Positions 24,847-36,594 of a stretch of DNA of 64,000 nucleotides are shown here, piece after piece. Made by a program: the position numbers and the translations under genes. The DNA comes from Agapanthus africanus (taxonomy: Eukaryota > Streptophyta > Magnoliopsida > Asparagales > Amaryllidaceae). Each line of letters begins with the position of its first letter. Positions within the stretch are counted from its first letter, which is position 1. Under the pieces are notes generated by a model, which did not search any database, was not told the origin of the DNA, and worked only from the letters and a program-made list of their open reading frames with translations. Location: contig CM057347.1 of assembly GCA_030015575.1 (NCBI GenBank), positions 405,574,248-405,638,247 of the forward strand, written 5' to 3'.

Positions 24847-24854
24847 TATAAATA
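24847..24854 (+). promoter_or_regulatory. TATA box of the G 5' LTR
   Basis: TATAAATA within CCCTATAAATACC, kept in the 3' LTR at 42770-42777. It lies about 560 bp into the LTR, followed by a CT-rich start region, so transcription likely begins near 24880. Confidence 0.75.
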
Positions 24855-27109
24855 CCACACTACATTTCACCCCTCCTCACTCAGAATTTCATTACAAAAA
24901 CTCTCAAAAATTTCCATGTCCTAAGTTGTACAAGTGGAGTTAGCAAGAGGCGGAGTTCCGACGACGTTTAGAGGAGATTCCGGAGACGAAACGACGCCCC
25001 GACGGTCCTAAAGTTTCATCCTCCTCTCTTCCTTCTTAATAGCTTGTAAGCCCCATCTCCCCTTCTCTTTTTCTATTCTAAAACTCCTCTTTTTCAAAAC
25101 TCGTCGGAAGCGGAGTTTTTCCGACTTCCGATTCGTTTTCCTTTAAAAACTCCACTTTTATTAAACAATAATATACCATATTCTCATATAATGTTTAACA
25201 AAAATTAATAAACATATTAGAACAGGTTTCATCTCAAAATAATTCATGTTGCAATTTCAATTTCACTTTTATAGTAAAATACCATCATGTTACATACAAC
25301 TTGTAAATATTCAATTTAACCGTATTACCTTTAGATAACTCACGAGGTAATGACCTATCTCATCACAACACACATTTTTTACAAACCACGATGAATTTTG
25401 GGATTCTAGGTTATGGGAAAATACGCTTTTATGAATAAATACCTTAAACAATTAAAAACCGTTTTCATTAAAAAGGATGTTAATTAAATTCCTTATAATT
25501 GGGCCTCTACAACCTATTTTGGGGAACCCCGATCAGGATGGTATGGGTTATCGCACGTCCTCAGGGTTAGTAGAGCGAGATGCAGACCTCCGCAAGGAGC
25601 AATCGATCTCGATGGAATTTTTAATGCAATATTTAAGAAAATGAGATTTCTACAAAATAAATAAAATTTATTTTTATTAAATATATAAATATATATATGA
25701 AGATTATCAAAAGATCTATTTTAAATATATTATACAAATATTACATGTTTTCTAAATCATAGGAATCACCCTTACATGAAACTACCATTTCAATACAGTA
25801 CAAATTCCATTTTTTTCATTAAAATACCATATACAATGAAAACTAGGTTCTACTCACCAGAAAATTTTACTTTTATAAAATATACATCTATGAAAACCGT
25901 AAAGACGATAATTAAATATTTGAGATGTATTTTAAAATTATATCAAAACTATTTTTACATAAAACCCCTTCAAGTTATATTAAATTACAATAAGGACCCT
26001 AATAAATATAGGTTTAAGCGGGACCAGTCTCTTGAGCCTCGGGGAGCCGGAGAAAGTGGGTGCTTGCCTATCTAAGGTAGACAATCTAACAACGGTGTTA
26101 TCAACACGGTAATTGTCTTGGAAAAAGACACAAATCCTATCGTCCATGTGCAGCAGTTACCGATAACATCAAAACTAATTCAGGACTTCAATTTCTTTTC
26201 AAAGTGTCTGACTCAGATAGTGTCTCAATCTAATCAATCTGACTCGAATATGATTCAAGTATAAACTACAATACAACATGAATCCATGAATACCAGAATT
26301 CAATCTATATCAATCTATATTGACCGAACCGAATCATGGATATACTCTGATTACATGACTATCCATTTATATCCATTCCGTTTACTGATATCATGGTTTC
26401 GGCAAGTCATCCATCTATATAACAAAACAATACAATTCAATACAAAAGACATTACGGGGTTTTAAAGGGGTAGACTGGTACGGAATGTGTTAGAAGTGGC
26501 ACGAGATGGTAACTTTAATACACTTAACCTGAATATCCATTGTCGCTGTACCGTAGCTGAATGGTTAGTTGGGCTTCATATACCTTAATCTCCGGAATAG
26601 TGGGATTCCTCTCATATACACTGGCATATTCTGTACCAAGCTACAAACAACCGCATTAACATTATAATCAAACATTACTCGTTATACTCCCTTTCTGTCT
26701 ATTCTATCTCTACCCATCTTTGGGACTTACCGAGCGATTGTTCGCTGACGACATTCCTTTGATTCTTTCTTTGGAATATTGTCAGGTGGATCAGACTCAC
26801 TGGAGATCGAGCCCAGTACTGAAGACTTACAGCGGTTAGCCTTTGACCCCTAGCTTTAGACACTTGTACATTCTTTTCATTTCAGTTATGCCGTTGTTTA
26901 GGCATTGCTTTTTATTCATGTATTTACATTTCCAGTTGTACCTATAAAAGAATGTTTAATAAATAAAGTTGTTGTTCATTTATATTTCGGTCTCTTGTGT
27001 ATATTTTACTTTATATTGCTTAGATACGCTTAGTGTATTTACTTCGGAGTAAATACGTAGCGGACCTCGCCGTGTCCCCTCCCTGTACACCGGAAAGCGG
27101 GGCGTGACA

Positions 27110-27295
27110 AGTTTTGTTGGCGGCCCATGCAGGTCAGTTCTGCATGGACATGCGGGTCAATTCTGCATGAAGTCCTAAGCAATATAACACAAGAATCAGA
27201 AATAAAAAAAAAACATTCTTTACATTTCATATTTCTTGAATCTTACAATTTCATATATTTTGAATCTATCCTAACCCTATTTTTATTTCAAGGTT
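27110..27295 (+). other. G leader with a splice-acceptor-like end
   Basis: Only 186 bp separate the LTR from the gag ATG. The expected TGGTATCAGAGC primer site is not seen after the LTR; the sequence begins AGTTTTGTTGGCGG, and the primer tRNA is unidentified. Just before the ATG are CTAAC (27271-27275), a T-rich tract and CAAG (27289-27292), which together look like a branch point and 3' splice site. With GTAAG at 25046 this could bound a leader intron of about 2.2 kb. Confidence 0.5.
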
Positions 27296-28570
27296 ATGGA
27301 TTCTCCAAACAACACCAGTACCGACTTCAACAACACACCACCAGCTCTACCGCTTACGCCTACCGTCGCTGCTCCGATCAATAAGCATACGGTACTACTT
27401 GAGGTGATCACGAGCCTCCTAGAAGGACAGCAGCAGACCGCTATCTTGATGAACCGTCTAGAAGCGGAAGCGCCCAGAGTGAAACAATTCCGGGCATTGC
27501 ACCCAAAACAATTTTCAGGAAAAGAGAGCCCTCTGGAAGCTGAAGAATGGGATCAAAGTATTGAAGATGATCTGGCAGCGGCACAAGTGCCAGAGATCGC
27601 TGGGGTTCGAGTTGCGAAGCTGCAACTCACTGACAACGCCCGAGTTTGGTGGAAGGCGGAAGAAAGCCGTCTTGCTCAAGCTATTGAATGGAGGACTTTT
27701 CGCGACATGTTCGATGCGAAGAACTTCCGAGAGACTGCCCGATTTGACATAGAGCAGCAATTTATTCATCTACAACAGGGTTCGATGTGGACCAAGTCTG
27801 TGGATGAGTATGATGCTGAGTTTACCATGCTCAGTAGGTAAGATATGTCTCAATATTCGATATTCAAATATCACATACTACACAACTAACACAAGACCTT
27901 AACAAGTTGTCGGCACACTTAATACCAACTGCTGAGATCAGATCCAGAAGATTTTAGCAAGGGTTAGATCCGAAAATCCAAGCTGCCTTAGCTGCAGGGG
28001 ATTTCCCAACTCACAAGCTGGCCTTGAAAGCTGCCCGTCGATATGAGGCAGTGGTGAAGATGAAGGGAAGACCCCAATCTGCCGGAGTGAAGCACCCTGC
28101 CACTCAGATGGCAGGAGGAGCCTCTTCAAGGCCACAATTTGTGCCCAGGAGACCGGGAGTACCAAACAACCGGCCTAACCCAGCCTTTTGTATCTACTGC
28201 AGGAGAGATGGACATTTGGCGAAAGACTGTCGGCGTGCAAATTGCATTTTCTTAGTCTGCAGCTCAGCCACTCATGACATTGGGTCTTTTCCTCATAGAC
28301 ATAACCCAAATGCTGTACCCAGACCAGCAATTACTTATCAGCAGTACCCAGCCATCCAAGCCCCTGCTCAACGACTCGCTCTCCCTGCTCCACCTCCTCA
28401 TAGACCAATTGCACCTCCTCCTCATCAGTTCCATCAAGCATACAGGAACGTACCTCAAGTACAATGGAATGGACATAGGAATGCTCCTCCAGCAAGGAGG
28501 AATGTACTGAGGTGACAGGTTTTCACAATGACTGTGGAGGAAGCTGAAGCCACCGGCCAAGTCATCACTG
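27296..28570 (+). pseudogene. G gag: capsid domain and zinc knuckle
   Basis: The ATG at 27296 opens a 181-residue frame with a retrotransposon capsid domain (KQFSGKESP, then WWKAEESR and WRTFRDMF). After an intron-like stretch (27834-27895) the reading resumes in another frame: basic region, then a CCHC zinc knuckle at about 28189-28230 (CIYCRRDGHLAKDC), then a proline-rich tail to 28515. A UAG near 27955 and a UGA at 28513-28515 interrupt it. The frame then runs to the intron-like boundary at 28570. Gag would package element RNA; this copy cannot make it whole. Confidence 0.85.
27834..27895 (+). other. Candidate mini-intron 1 in G gag (62 nt)
   Basis: GT at 27834 (or 27838, where GTAAGA is a better donor), branch-like CTAAC at 27886-27890 and AG at 27894-27895. 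The stretch is AT-rich and not gag-like. Removing 62 nt moves frame 2 to frame 1, the frame in which gag continues. The better donor at 27838 would give 58 nt and miss the frame by one base. Short for a plant intron; weakest of the three candidates. Confidence 0.4.
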
Positions 28571-28642
28571 GTAAAAATTTCCTTTCAAACTTTCTTTCAG
28601 TCTATATACATACCTATATATCTTTTCCTTATACCTAAAACC

Positions 28643-30776
28643 TGTTAGTGTATATGCCCTAGAGGCCATTAATGTATCATACTAGTTTGTATATTACTTG
28701 ATAGAAGCTTGGAATATTCACAGTTGTATAGACAATCTTGCTCAAAATGGCAGTATGCTACTTGGTTTGTTTCTACTTTAATGTGTGCATGTGTTTCTTT
28801 TAGCATATCGCTTATACATATTAGTAGAGCCCTTAGGATCTTTGCTTGATTACCAGCGTTGTGATGGCATTCACACTTGTGGGGGCTGGGTAATCTATAA
28901 GCACATCCTTATACAGGTCCCTAGTCGTAGGACTATCGAGACAGGGCATCGATACTCCGGAATAGACTAGCGTATGCGCTTCTCATCCCAGCAGGGGAGA
29001 TGGTCTGTCCCACAGCCATCAGTACGTCGTACTGGAGATAGTATGCGGGTGCTCGTTAGGTTACGAGTACACTGGACAGGACTCGTCGGGAACTGTTGGT
29101 TGGTATTATACCTATTGTCAGTTATCAGTTCCCAGGTGACATGAGTACAGCTTAGTCCGCTGACTTGACACTGTCACTTCGCCTCGAGTGTGTTCCCACT
29201 GTTCTTTGATTACTACCCTACCACGGCTCAAAGGAATCGTGCAAACAGGTAGTAGTTGGGTGCAGTCCCGAAGCACTTGGAGGCTGTGACGGTTAGAAAG
29301 GATTCATCTCTCCCGGTATTGGGGGTTGATATCGCGCTGTGTCTAGGAGAGCCATTACACATATTCATCCCTGGCCAGGGCAAGCGAGATATACTGGTAG
29401 GTTTCCAGTGTTATCTCAGGGTGTTCTGGGCTACACTCCGACACGACTTATACCGCTATTAGGGGACTAACGTTCACCACCCCCTAGGCCCGCCATGCAA
29501 TATTCTTAGACGAACAGACCGGACTGTACGGAGATTGTCACATTCAGGCTCAGTAGGAGTTCGGATGGGTTTACCTCATCGGCCTTCTTATCGACATCTA
29601 CCTGGGGATCATTACATACAGCTAGTGCCACTTGCGGTCTGTGGTTAAACCCACTACCAGCATAGTGTCGAGTCTTTAGAGTCCCACACAGAGAGTTTCC
29701 CTGCACTGAGCGAAAGGTGTAGAGGCCGTATGGTTTTACGGCAAGGCTATGATCACTTACGTGTTCTTGTGTGCGTATGCTGTTCGGGCAGACAATACTA
29801 GCGGGCTTTGGTTTATGCCGGATCCTAGTATTGTATGGATGGATTTGTTTTGTCTCCTTTGCATTCGCATTCTACAGAATGCGGATGCGGGTGTGTATGC
29901 ACAGTTGAGAGGAGCGAAGAAGAAGGAGGTGCCTCATTAGGGTTTTGACAGTTGATTCGGTCAAAACCTTTATGAGGCAGGCTCATTAGGATTTTTGACA
30001 GTTGATTCGGTTAAAACCATTATGAGCCGAGGACATTATTTACTAATCTTTTTAGTGATAATTATGTTATGGCTAATTGCTTTGACCATTTGACCATACT
30101 TGACTTTGTTGACCGTTTGACCAAAGTTGACTAGGATCTTCATGAGAGGTCTAGAGTATTCTTTGGTTTTCATTTTATTTTTGGGCTGCCATCAACTTTA
30201 TCATGAAAAGATTAGTAATTCTGATATTTATGCATTATTGCAACCATGGTTCATTTTCTTAGTTCATTATTCTTTTCTCATTCTCTCTCTTGATATGAGA
30301 AAGCTCCATGGTTCCTCCTTCTTCTTCCTCCTCTTGAAATTTCCTTTGATCTCATATGTTGAGAGAATAAGGAAGTAAGTTGACAAAAACATCTATCTAC
30401 TACTTCTACACAACCTAGGACATCATGCCTAGCGATCTTGTTGCCCTAGTGGCCTCGGCTCGAGGTAGAGCTCGGAACACAAACTCTCGGGTGGATCGTC
30501 TTCGACTCAAAGAGGCCGCGGAGGTGATCAAGATCCGGATCGATCCTCGGAGCTTGGATGGACGAGCAGGACAGCGGAGAGAAGGCCCGAAGGACCGGTT
30601 TCGTGAGGTATAATCTCTATGACATAGTAAATAGAACCTCATGTAGTTTGCTAGGTTTTTATTTAGCAAAGATCCTCCTTTTAGTCCATGTTGCTTTGTG
30701 TCAAAAAATCGTTTTTTACCTTTTCCGCCTCCCCGTAAGAACCGGGGTGAGCAACATGGACTTACAGTGGTATCAG
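28643..30776 (+). repeat. H 5' LTR (2134 bp)
   Basis: TGTTAGTGTATATGCCCTAG at the start, GACTTACA at the end. It contains two near-repeats around TTTTGACAGTTGATTCGG (29941-30025), an AT-rich stretch and, near the end, a GC-rich block with a small open frame. It would supply promoter and RNA start; I do not see a clear TATA box. Confidence 0.95.
30425..30607 (+). other. GC-rich conserved block with small frame in H LTR
   Basis: An ATG at 30425 opens 61 codons (basic, Arg-rich, starting MPSDLVALVAS) up to CGTGAG, followed by GTATAA, a donor-like GT that also gives a stop if not spliced. Equivalent blocks ending at a GT occur in the LTRs of D (23008-23232), A2 and B. It could be a leader exon with a small reading frame; translation is unproven and it resembles no family I recognise. 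Confidence 0.45.
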
Positions 30777-30777
30777 A

Positions 30778-30790
30778 GCCTAGCTAAACA
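30778..30790 (+). other. Primer binding site of H
   Basis: TGGTATCAGAGCC lies one base after the LTR end. It is an exact match to the complement of the initiator Met-tRNA 3' end, and would prime minus-strand DNA synthesis. Confidence 0.95.
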
Positions 30791-32833
30791 CAAACTAGAA
30801 TGTTAGCAAAGTATTTAAAATTTCGATCGGAAAAAAATCGCAAAACACGTCCGGAAAAATCAACTTTCTGCCGATTTTTAAAACAGCTCCAAAAATTATT
30901 TGACATACATGAAAAATCGGCTCAGTGTTTTCTAAAAACACTCACCAAAAACGATCCAGTGACTCAGTCAAAGAGCCGCGGAACCGCGGCAAGAACAAGC
31001 TTCTTGCCGCGGATCCGCGACCGAGTTGACTCGGCCGTGGACCGTTTTTGCTGCAATGTTCTTATTGTTCTGTTTTGGGATTTTTAGTATATTTTGTTTC
31101 TGCCCAGAATTTCCAGAGAACAAATTTATGTTTGGGGTGGTTACAAATCCGTATTTTGATCGAGATTCCGTAGACTTTGGCTAATGGATTTTATCTGTGA
31201 TATGATATATGTATTGAACGTCTGCTAATCGCTATACGTCGATCAGAGAGGGTTATACATATCTGTGATCTGTAATGTTGATGGTTTGTGTATATGAACT
31301 CGTTGGATTGTCATGGATGAATAGCCAGGGATATGAGATGAGAGTTTCTTTTTCTTTCATTCAATGTAAAATTTGTAATTGATGTAATATTATTTTATGG
31401 CCGCACATCCGGGATAAGGTTGTAGACGCCATTGTATAATTTCTTTTACTGTTTTTTCTCCTAGGATAGACCCAAGGTGGGGTGCACAAACTACCGGGTA
31501 TCTTGAAGTGCCGAGTGGCCTACTCACGTTGTTGAGAGAGGTTGCTTCACTTCGGGTACTTGGCGGGTAGTTTGCCGCACCCGTAGGGGTCTAGGGTAGG
31601 GTTTGGCTATTCATCGCGACCGTGCAATCCGTCTTTCGTTGCAGGCTTGAACGAAACGCGGATTCCTAGTATATCCAAAGTGTTCATCTGTGATCTGGAA
31701 TGGCTATCATTGCATCTGACGAATGTATATATCTATATATGATATCTAAGTAGTCGTTGCTTATGTTTTGCATCCGCGCTAGTCCAGCCCCCGCACTGTC
31801 GTTAGTTAAGTAACCTAACGGGTGATGACGAGGCCCCGTGACGAATGCGGATGGCATAAGCGTACGTCATATTTTCGTTGTTTTCTGCAATGGTAGGATT
31901 AAATAATGGGACGCATTAAATTAATGCAAGAAAATAAACCAAAGTAAAGTCGTTGGAACAATTTCAAAACCACTCGGTTTCTTTTCAAAAACAACTTTTA
32001 AAAATGCGGAGCTTAAACCACTCCTTTTAAAAGCTATCAAGGTTCCTTCGATTATATCAAGTTCACTACGTTCACGGTTTCGCCAAAACCATTCGTAGCC
32101 CTCCGTCGTTTCATATGGATATACAACAGTATTCAAGCTGTGTTTGTTGGCCTTAGTCAAGGCACAGTGATTGGTAGCTGGTGGGTATTCATATGTTGCA
32201 TAGATAGATGCGTTGGTTTGGGACAGTTATATTACTTTGTTGGCCATAGTCAAGGGTATATACGGGTGGGTTCAAATCAACCTGGACAATGACGGGTAGA
32301 AATTGACGTGTGACTTATGATTTGTTGGCCTTAGTCAAGGTCATAAGAACATGGGGAAAAAATCCACATCGGGAGTTTCTAAAGAAACTGAGACTTGCTG
32401 GTGTTGCATACCATTTGGAGTGTGATGATTCTGGTAGGATTCCTTCAGTTTTATCATACGATGATATTTGGATCCCGATCCTACTGTGAGTATATGCTAC
32501 TCCTCGGGGAACTTTCTCACTTAATGATCAATACTATAAACCAAGTAGGTGTCTAGAAAGGTGTTAGCGGGGCTACGCCCACAGGGAAAAGAGGTTACTT
32601 AATTAAGGAACTTCGCGAAAGCGTTGGAAAACCTCCCTCGAAGTACCAACACTGGCCTGGCTGAACGGTTAAGCAAGTATTGTACGGTGAGATTGATCCC
32701 GACTAATTCTTCCTTTTTGGTTTGAGGAGGGATTCGAGAAACAGTGGGAGCCATCCTGTTTAGATAATTTAAACCAATCTAAACTTGCAAGAGCATCATG
32801 CTGAGTGTTTTCTTCTCTCTCTCTTAATTGCAG
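30791..32833 (+). other. H leader (noncoding, about 2 kb)
   Basis: No supported gene. It contains the conserved leader hairpin (31771-31854; outer arms CATCCGC and GCGGATG, inner arms GTTAG and CTAAC). It also has GTTGGCC..AGTCAAGG repeats (32140-32340) shared with the other elements, and ends in a CT-rich tract and GCAG at 32830-32833, acceptor-like. The stretch 32705-32850 has counterparts in A1, A2, B and F just upstream of the gag start. Confidence 0.75.
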
Positions 32834-32883
32834 CGACCCAGTGACCACACATAGGTTACATCTAGATAATAAAATAACTGAAT

Positions 32884-33440
32884 CTGACTGTTATGATTAG
32901 CAAAGGTCTGTCCAGATGTCCATTGCCCATGACAAGCTGGGACACCTCTTAACTAATCCAACCCCTGCCGTCTCAGGACTAATTTCCCCTGTCGCGGATA
33001 TTGATATCCATAAGACATCAGAAAAAGACTGTGCGAAAGCCAAGTGCCTCGTGTTAGCCTCAGTTGATGGTGCATACCAGAGGCATCACGAGAAGATGGA
33101 CTTAGTTTCTATCTTCCTCCATAACAAAGATTTATATGGAGAGTAATCTCATATCGCAAGATATGAGACCTCGAACGAATTGCTTCAAGCGAGGTTGGCT
33201 ATCGGATCATCTGTAGGGGGAAACGTCCTTACAGAGACCAGCTATTTTGAGCTCACGGACCTGAAGACCACGTTGAAGAACGGGTCAGATACTGACCTGA
33301 TTCTACAGTCTCTACCTTCTACCCTGAAGGAAACTAGGGAAGTAAAAGAAAGGGAAGGGCAAAAGTTTCGGGACTGGATGTAGAAAAAGAGGGACGTTCC
33401 TATTGTTACGGGAATGAACATTGGCAGAAGGATTGCAGGG
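32884..33440 (+). pseudogene. H gag remnant
   Basis: In one frame, 32916-33146 (words AKCLVLASVDG, HHEKMDLVS) and 33180-33383 (DLILQSLPSTLKE) are pieces of a copia Gag, separated by a UAA at 33144-33146. A degenerate zinc-knuckle-like stretch in another frame (about 33385-33445, HWQKDC) follows. The protein is shorter than a usual copia Gag of about 300 residues, so parts are deleted. This is still more gag than A1, A2 or B keep. Confidence 0.65.
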
Positions 33441-36400
33441 CTAGCAAAGCCAGTAGCCAGGATTCGAAGCACGTTGTGGCTTCGGCTTCGGGTGTGTTTG
33501 TAATAGAGAACTGTATGTCAGTTAACCCTACTTCCTAGGTATTGGATACCGGATCAGGATCTCACATCTGTAATTCGTTACAAGCTCTGAGAAACCGTAG
33601 GGTTATTAGGATAGGTGATATGACTCTCAGGATTGCTAACGGAATGAGCATGGACGCTGAATCCGTAAGGGAATATCATCTTGGACTGACAACTGGGCAG
33701 ATATTGATTCTATGTAACTGTTTTTATGTACCAGGTGCGACTTGTAATATCATATCCATATCCTTACTTTCTAAAGAAGGATATGATTTTACTTTTGTAA
33801 GCGATGTGGTCCACATCCACCTAAATCAAGTTCTGATTGGGCCAGGTACATTAGAAAACGGAATATATGTATTAAATCAAGCTCAGATTTTCAGTGTCCA
33901 GAACACACTTAAAAGAAAGTCTCCGAAAACAAATCAGGCTTTCTTATGGCATTGTAGACTGGGTCACATTAATGAGACACGGTTAACAAAGTTACATAAA
34001 AAAGGATACTTGAATCCATTCGAGTACCAGTCTTATGCCACTTGTGGATCTTGTCTCATGGGAAAGATGACAAAGACTCCGTTCACTGGACACGGAGAAA
34101 GAGTAAGCGAGCTCTTGGGACTCATACAAAGCGACGTGTGTGGTCCAATGTTTACACATACGCGAAGTGGTTTTTCATACTTCATTACTTTCACAGATAA
34201 TTTCTCTAGGTATGGACATGTCTTCCTGATGAAGCATAAATCCAAGGCCTTTGAGAAATTTCGGGAATACAAGAATGAAGTTGAAAAACAAACAGGAAAA
34301 AGTATCAAGACACTGAGATCTGATCGAGGTGGTGAATACTTGAGTGCCGAGTTTCTGGACTACTTAAAAGAGAATAGAATTCTCTCTCAGCTTACTCCTC
34401 CATACACACCACAGCACAACGGTATATCGGAAAGGCGGAATCGAACTCTATTGGATATGGTTCGTTCCATGATGAGTAAGGCTGAGTTACCACGATCTTT
34501 CTGGGGTTATGCATTAGAAACAGCTGCATATCTTTTGAACCAAGTGCCAACCAAGACTGTGCCTACCACCCCATATCAGATGTAGAGTGGGAAGAAACCC
34601 TGTCTTAAGTATCTTAAGACATGGGGATGTCCAGCTTTTGTCAAAAAGCAGCATGCGGATAAGCTCGAGGCACGCTCAGTACAGTGTAAGTTTGTGGGAT
34701 ACCCAAAGAACTCCAAGGGGTATCTTTTCTATTACGCAGAGGAGCAAAAGGTCTTTGTTTCTCGTCATGCCCGCTTCTTGGAAACTGAGTTTTTAGAAAA
34801 TCAGATAAGTGGGAGCGCAATAGAACTGGAAGAAATTCCAGAACCACAAGGTATTACTGAAACCTTGGTAGAACTAGAAGGTTCAGGAGAACCGGACATC
34901 CCAGCGCCACTCTGCAGGAGTAGTAGGAAGTCTCATCTGCCCGAGAGATACTACGGTTTTCTCATAGACGGGGATAGAGAGGATTGCACCATTGATTATG
35001 ATGAGCCTACCAGCTTCCAGCAAGCCATTCAGAGCGGTGACCCAGTAAGATGGCTGGATGCAATGCGGACCGAGATGGAGTCCATGTACACCAACAAAGT
35101 TTGGACTTTGGACTTTGCTCCAGAAGGGGTAAAACCTGTAGGCTGCAAATGGATCTTCAGAAAGAAGATTGGTGTAGATGGGCAGGTTGAAACCTATAAA
35201 GCTAGACTTGTTGCAAAGGGTTTTTGTCAAAGACCTGGTTTGGACTATGACGAGACCTTTTCTCTAGTGGCTATGCTCAAATCCATTCGGATCCTTCTTG
35301 CCATTGCTACCTTCCACGATTATGAAATCTGGCAGATGGACGTAAAGACGGCCTTTCTAAATGGAAATTTAGAAGAGTGCGTCTATATGGATCAGCCGGA
35401 GGGATTCAATCACAGTGGGAGCAGCGGTAAAGTGTGCAAGTTGCTCAAGTCCATCTATGGACTGAAGCAGGCATCGCGGAGTTGGAACATCTGCTTTGAT
35501 GATATTGTTAAGGAATTCGACTTTATCAGAAACCCAGATGAACCATGCATTTACAGTAAGATTGTAGGGAGAACTGTGGTATTCCTCGTCTTGTACGTGG
35601 ATGACATTCTCCTAATAGGAAATGATATTCTTATGCTACAGTCAGTCAAAGGATTCTCGTCACAGAGCTTCTCCATGAAGGACCTGGGCGATGCCAACTA
35701 CATTCTGGGGATCCAGATCTATCATGATAGATCTAAGAGGATGTTGGGACTTTCACAGTCCAGGTACATTGACACCATACTGAAACGATTCAGTATGGAA
35801 GATTCCAAGCGCGGTAATCTACCGGCTTGTCACGGAATCACCCTCTCCAAAGAGTTGTCTCCCAAGACTGATTTGGAAAGGGCTCGCATGTCATCTATAC
35901 CCTACGCATCTGCGGTAGGCTCTATAATATATGCGAAGTTGTGTACCAGACCAGATGTAGCATACGCATTAAGCGTTGTAAGCCGGTATCAGTCGGACCC
36001 AAGGGAGAAACACTGGATAGCAATAAAGAACATTCTCAAGTACCTAAGAAGGACTAAGGAGATGTTCTTGGTGTATGGCGGAAAAGACCTCCAGATCGAG
36101 GCCTTTGTTGACTCCAGCTTCCAGAGTGACAAGGATGACTCCAAGTCCATGTCGGGTTATGTCTTTACCCTCAATGGAGGGGCGGTTTGCTGGAAGAGTT
36201 CCAAGCAGGAAACCGTTGCTGACTCAACTATGGAAGCGGAGTATATAGGTGCTTGCGATGCCGCAAAGGAAGCTGTCTGGATGAAGAAGTTCCTCATGGA
36301 GCTTCAGGTGGTTCCTACCATTGTTGATCCAATACCGCTGTATTGTGAGAACAACGGCGCTATAGCTTTAGCGAAGGAACCCAGGTCCCATCAGAAGTCC

Positions 36401-36580
36401 AGGCACATTTTGAGGCGGTACCACCTGATCAGGGAGATCGTAGATCGCCGGGAGATCGAGATGAAGAGAGTAAATTCAGAGAATAACACTGCAGATCCAT
36501 TCATGAAGGCCATACCCCAGACTCGGTTCGAGCAGCTGATCGAGATGATAGGTCTTCGATACGCCAGTACATGGCCTTAG
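33441..36580 (+). pseudogene. H pol: protease, integrase, RT, RNase H (two stops)
   Basis: One reading frame from the protease leader to 36580, broken only by UAG at 33536-33538 (a Trp codon in relatives) and UAG at 34583-34585. Domains: protease DTGSG (about 33545); integrase HHCC (HCRLGH at about 33952, later CGSC); integrase core with Asp in SDVCGP (34133), Asp at 34322 and Glu at 34430, giving D35E spacing; RT with YVDD at 35594-35605; RNase H with VDSSFQSD, STMEAEY and PLYCENN. The order PR-IN-RT-RH defines Ty1/copia. The frame ends at the polypurine tract. Apart from the two stops it looks intact, so it is a recent or mildly decayed copy. Confidence 0.93.
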
Positions 36581-36594
36581 TGCAAGTGGGAGAT
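36581..36594 (+). other. Polypurine tract of H
   Basis: TGCAAGTGGGAGAT between the pol stop codon and the TG of the 3' LTR. Confidence 0.9.

Larger units (their letters stand above)
24285..27109 (+). repeat. G 5' LTR (2825 bp)
   Basis: Starts TGTAACAACTCC and ends GGCGTGACA. U3 is about 600 bp with tRNA-like boxes and a TATA box at 24847. Then come a GC-rich stretch (24910-25040) and about 2 kb of AT-rich DNA. A possible splice donor CTTGTAAG lies at 25043-25050. The small plus frame 24542-24757 and others are not conserved as proteins between the LTRs. Confidence 0.93.

Noticed and set aside
27110-27130. Primer binding site of G
   Set aside because: The TTGGCGGCCCATG text near the LTR end does not match an initiator Met-tRNA site or another tRNA I can name with confidence.
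33242-33472. Minus-strand frame opposite the H gag
   Set aside because: Shadow of the decayed gag frame on the plus strand.
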